From positions 1 to 64,000 of the forward strand of contig CAHJWG010000001.1 in assembly GCA_903642215.1 (NCBI GenBank): DNA of 64,000 bases, written 5' to 3'. Position 1 is the first letter of the stretch; each line of letters starts with the position of its first letter. Source of the DNA: Sphingobacteriaceae bacterium (GTDB taxonomy: Bacteria; Bacteroidota; Bacteroidia; Sphingobacteriales; Sphingobacteriaceae). A program made the translations under genes and the position numbers. Of the stretch, positions 63,954-64,000 are shown piece after piece. The notes beneath the pieces were generated by a model that searched no databases, had not been told where the DNA came from, and was given only the letters and a program-made list of their open reading frames with translations.

Positions 63954-64000
63954 TTAATTATGCTTTGGAAATATTAATAACATATCCCGGTAGTATTCAT
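63954..64000 (-). CDS. hsdS: C-terminal end of an HsdS-like specificity subunit (partial)
   Basis: The last 14 codons before a TAA at 63954-63956 read EYYRDMLLIFPKHN. HsdS proteins commonly end in such a YYRE/D-KLL-F coiled segment. Only this much is in the window; the gene is truncated by the edge and would be the next gene of the type I operon. Confidence rests on this short motif and on position. Confidence 0.55.
   Translation of the reverse strand, partial: EYYRDMLLIFPKHN

Overview
The window looks like a chromosome segment of a Bacteroidetes bacterium in or near the Sphingobacteriaceae (Mucilaginibacter, Pedobacter or Sphingobacterium-like). This rests on AT-rich spacers, lipoprotein signals of the Bacteroidetes type, a GDSL lipoprotein and S9 peptidase typical of that group, KaiBC with a PAS histidine kinase, and two characteristic intergenic inverted-repeat families. 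The genus is inference.

Region 1 (0.2-18.9 kb) is core-like: a minus-strand molybdenum-cofactor set (MoeB/ThiF-rhodanese, MOSC protein, MoaC-MoaB fusion), a GDSL esterase lipoprotein, an S9 peptidase, a GH13 glucosidase lipoprotein, a kaiC-kaiB-kaiB-histidine kinase operon, and stress-type small genes. Region 2 (17-26.5 kb) makes surface glycans: HldE, a GT9 heptosyltransferase-like enzyme and three other glycosyltransferases. Region 3 (26.7-35.2 kb) holds a Tat-exported SDR, two PAS histidine kinases, a large GAF protein, a pair of small paralogs next to a shared 29-bp repeat, and a PAP2 phosphatase. Region 4 (35.3-42.1 kb) is a polyphosphate-centred operon-like run: HD-PycTM protein, PPK1, an SdiA-regulated-like lipoprotein and a kinase-like/Omp85 fusion.

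Region 5 (43.2-51.3 kb) is a discrete island between two 30-bp near-identical direct repeats. It carries a TIR-STING protein, divergent from a DUF4062-NB-ARC-TPR STAND protein and a SLOG-2TM-TrkA_N-RyR protein. All three are nucleotide-signal or immune-type proteins, and no CD-NTase cyclase is present in the window. This is the best candidate for an undescribed system.

Region 6 (51.4-64 kb) is a second accessory stretch. It contains an odd class-II tRNA with a GCC anticodon, a DUF4238 gene broken by one in-frame stop, an ECF sigma remnant, a catalytically dead long Argonaute overlapping a two-TM partner gene, two proteins with HEPN-like RN..AH motifs, an HrgA-like protein, and a type I restriction operon (hsdS end, ABC-type ATPase, hsdR) that runs off the right edge.

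Across 1-42.4 kb, at least 37 copies of a short intergenic motif occur in three discrete spellings (TGCTTC, TACTTC or TACTGT followed by TTTTA, often with TAAAA a few bases on). Only one further copy was found by eye in the islands to the right. Its function is unknown.
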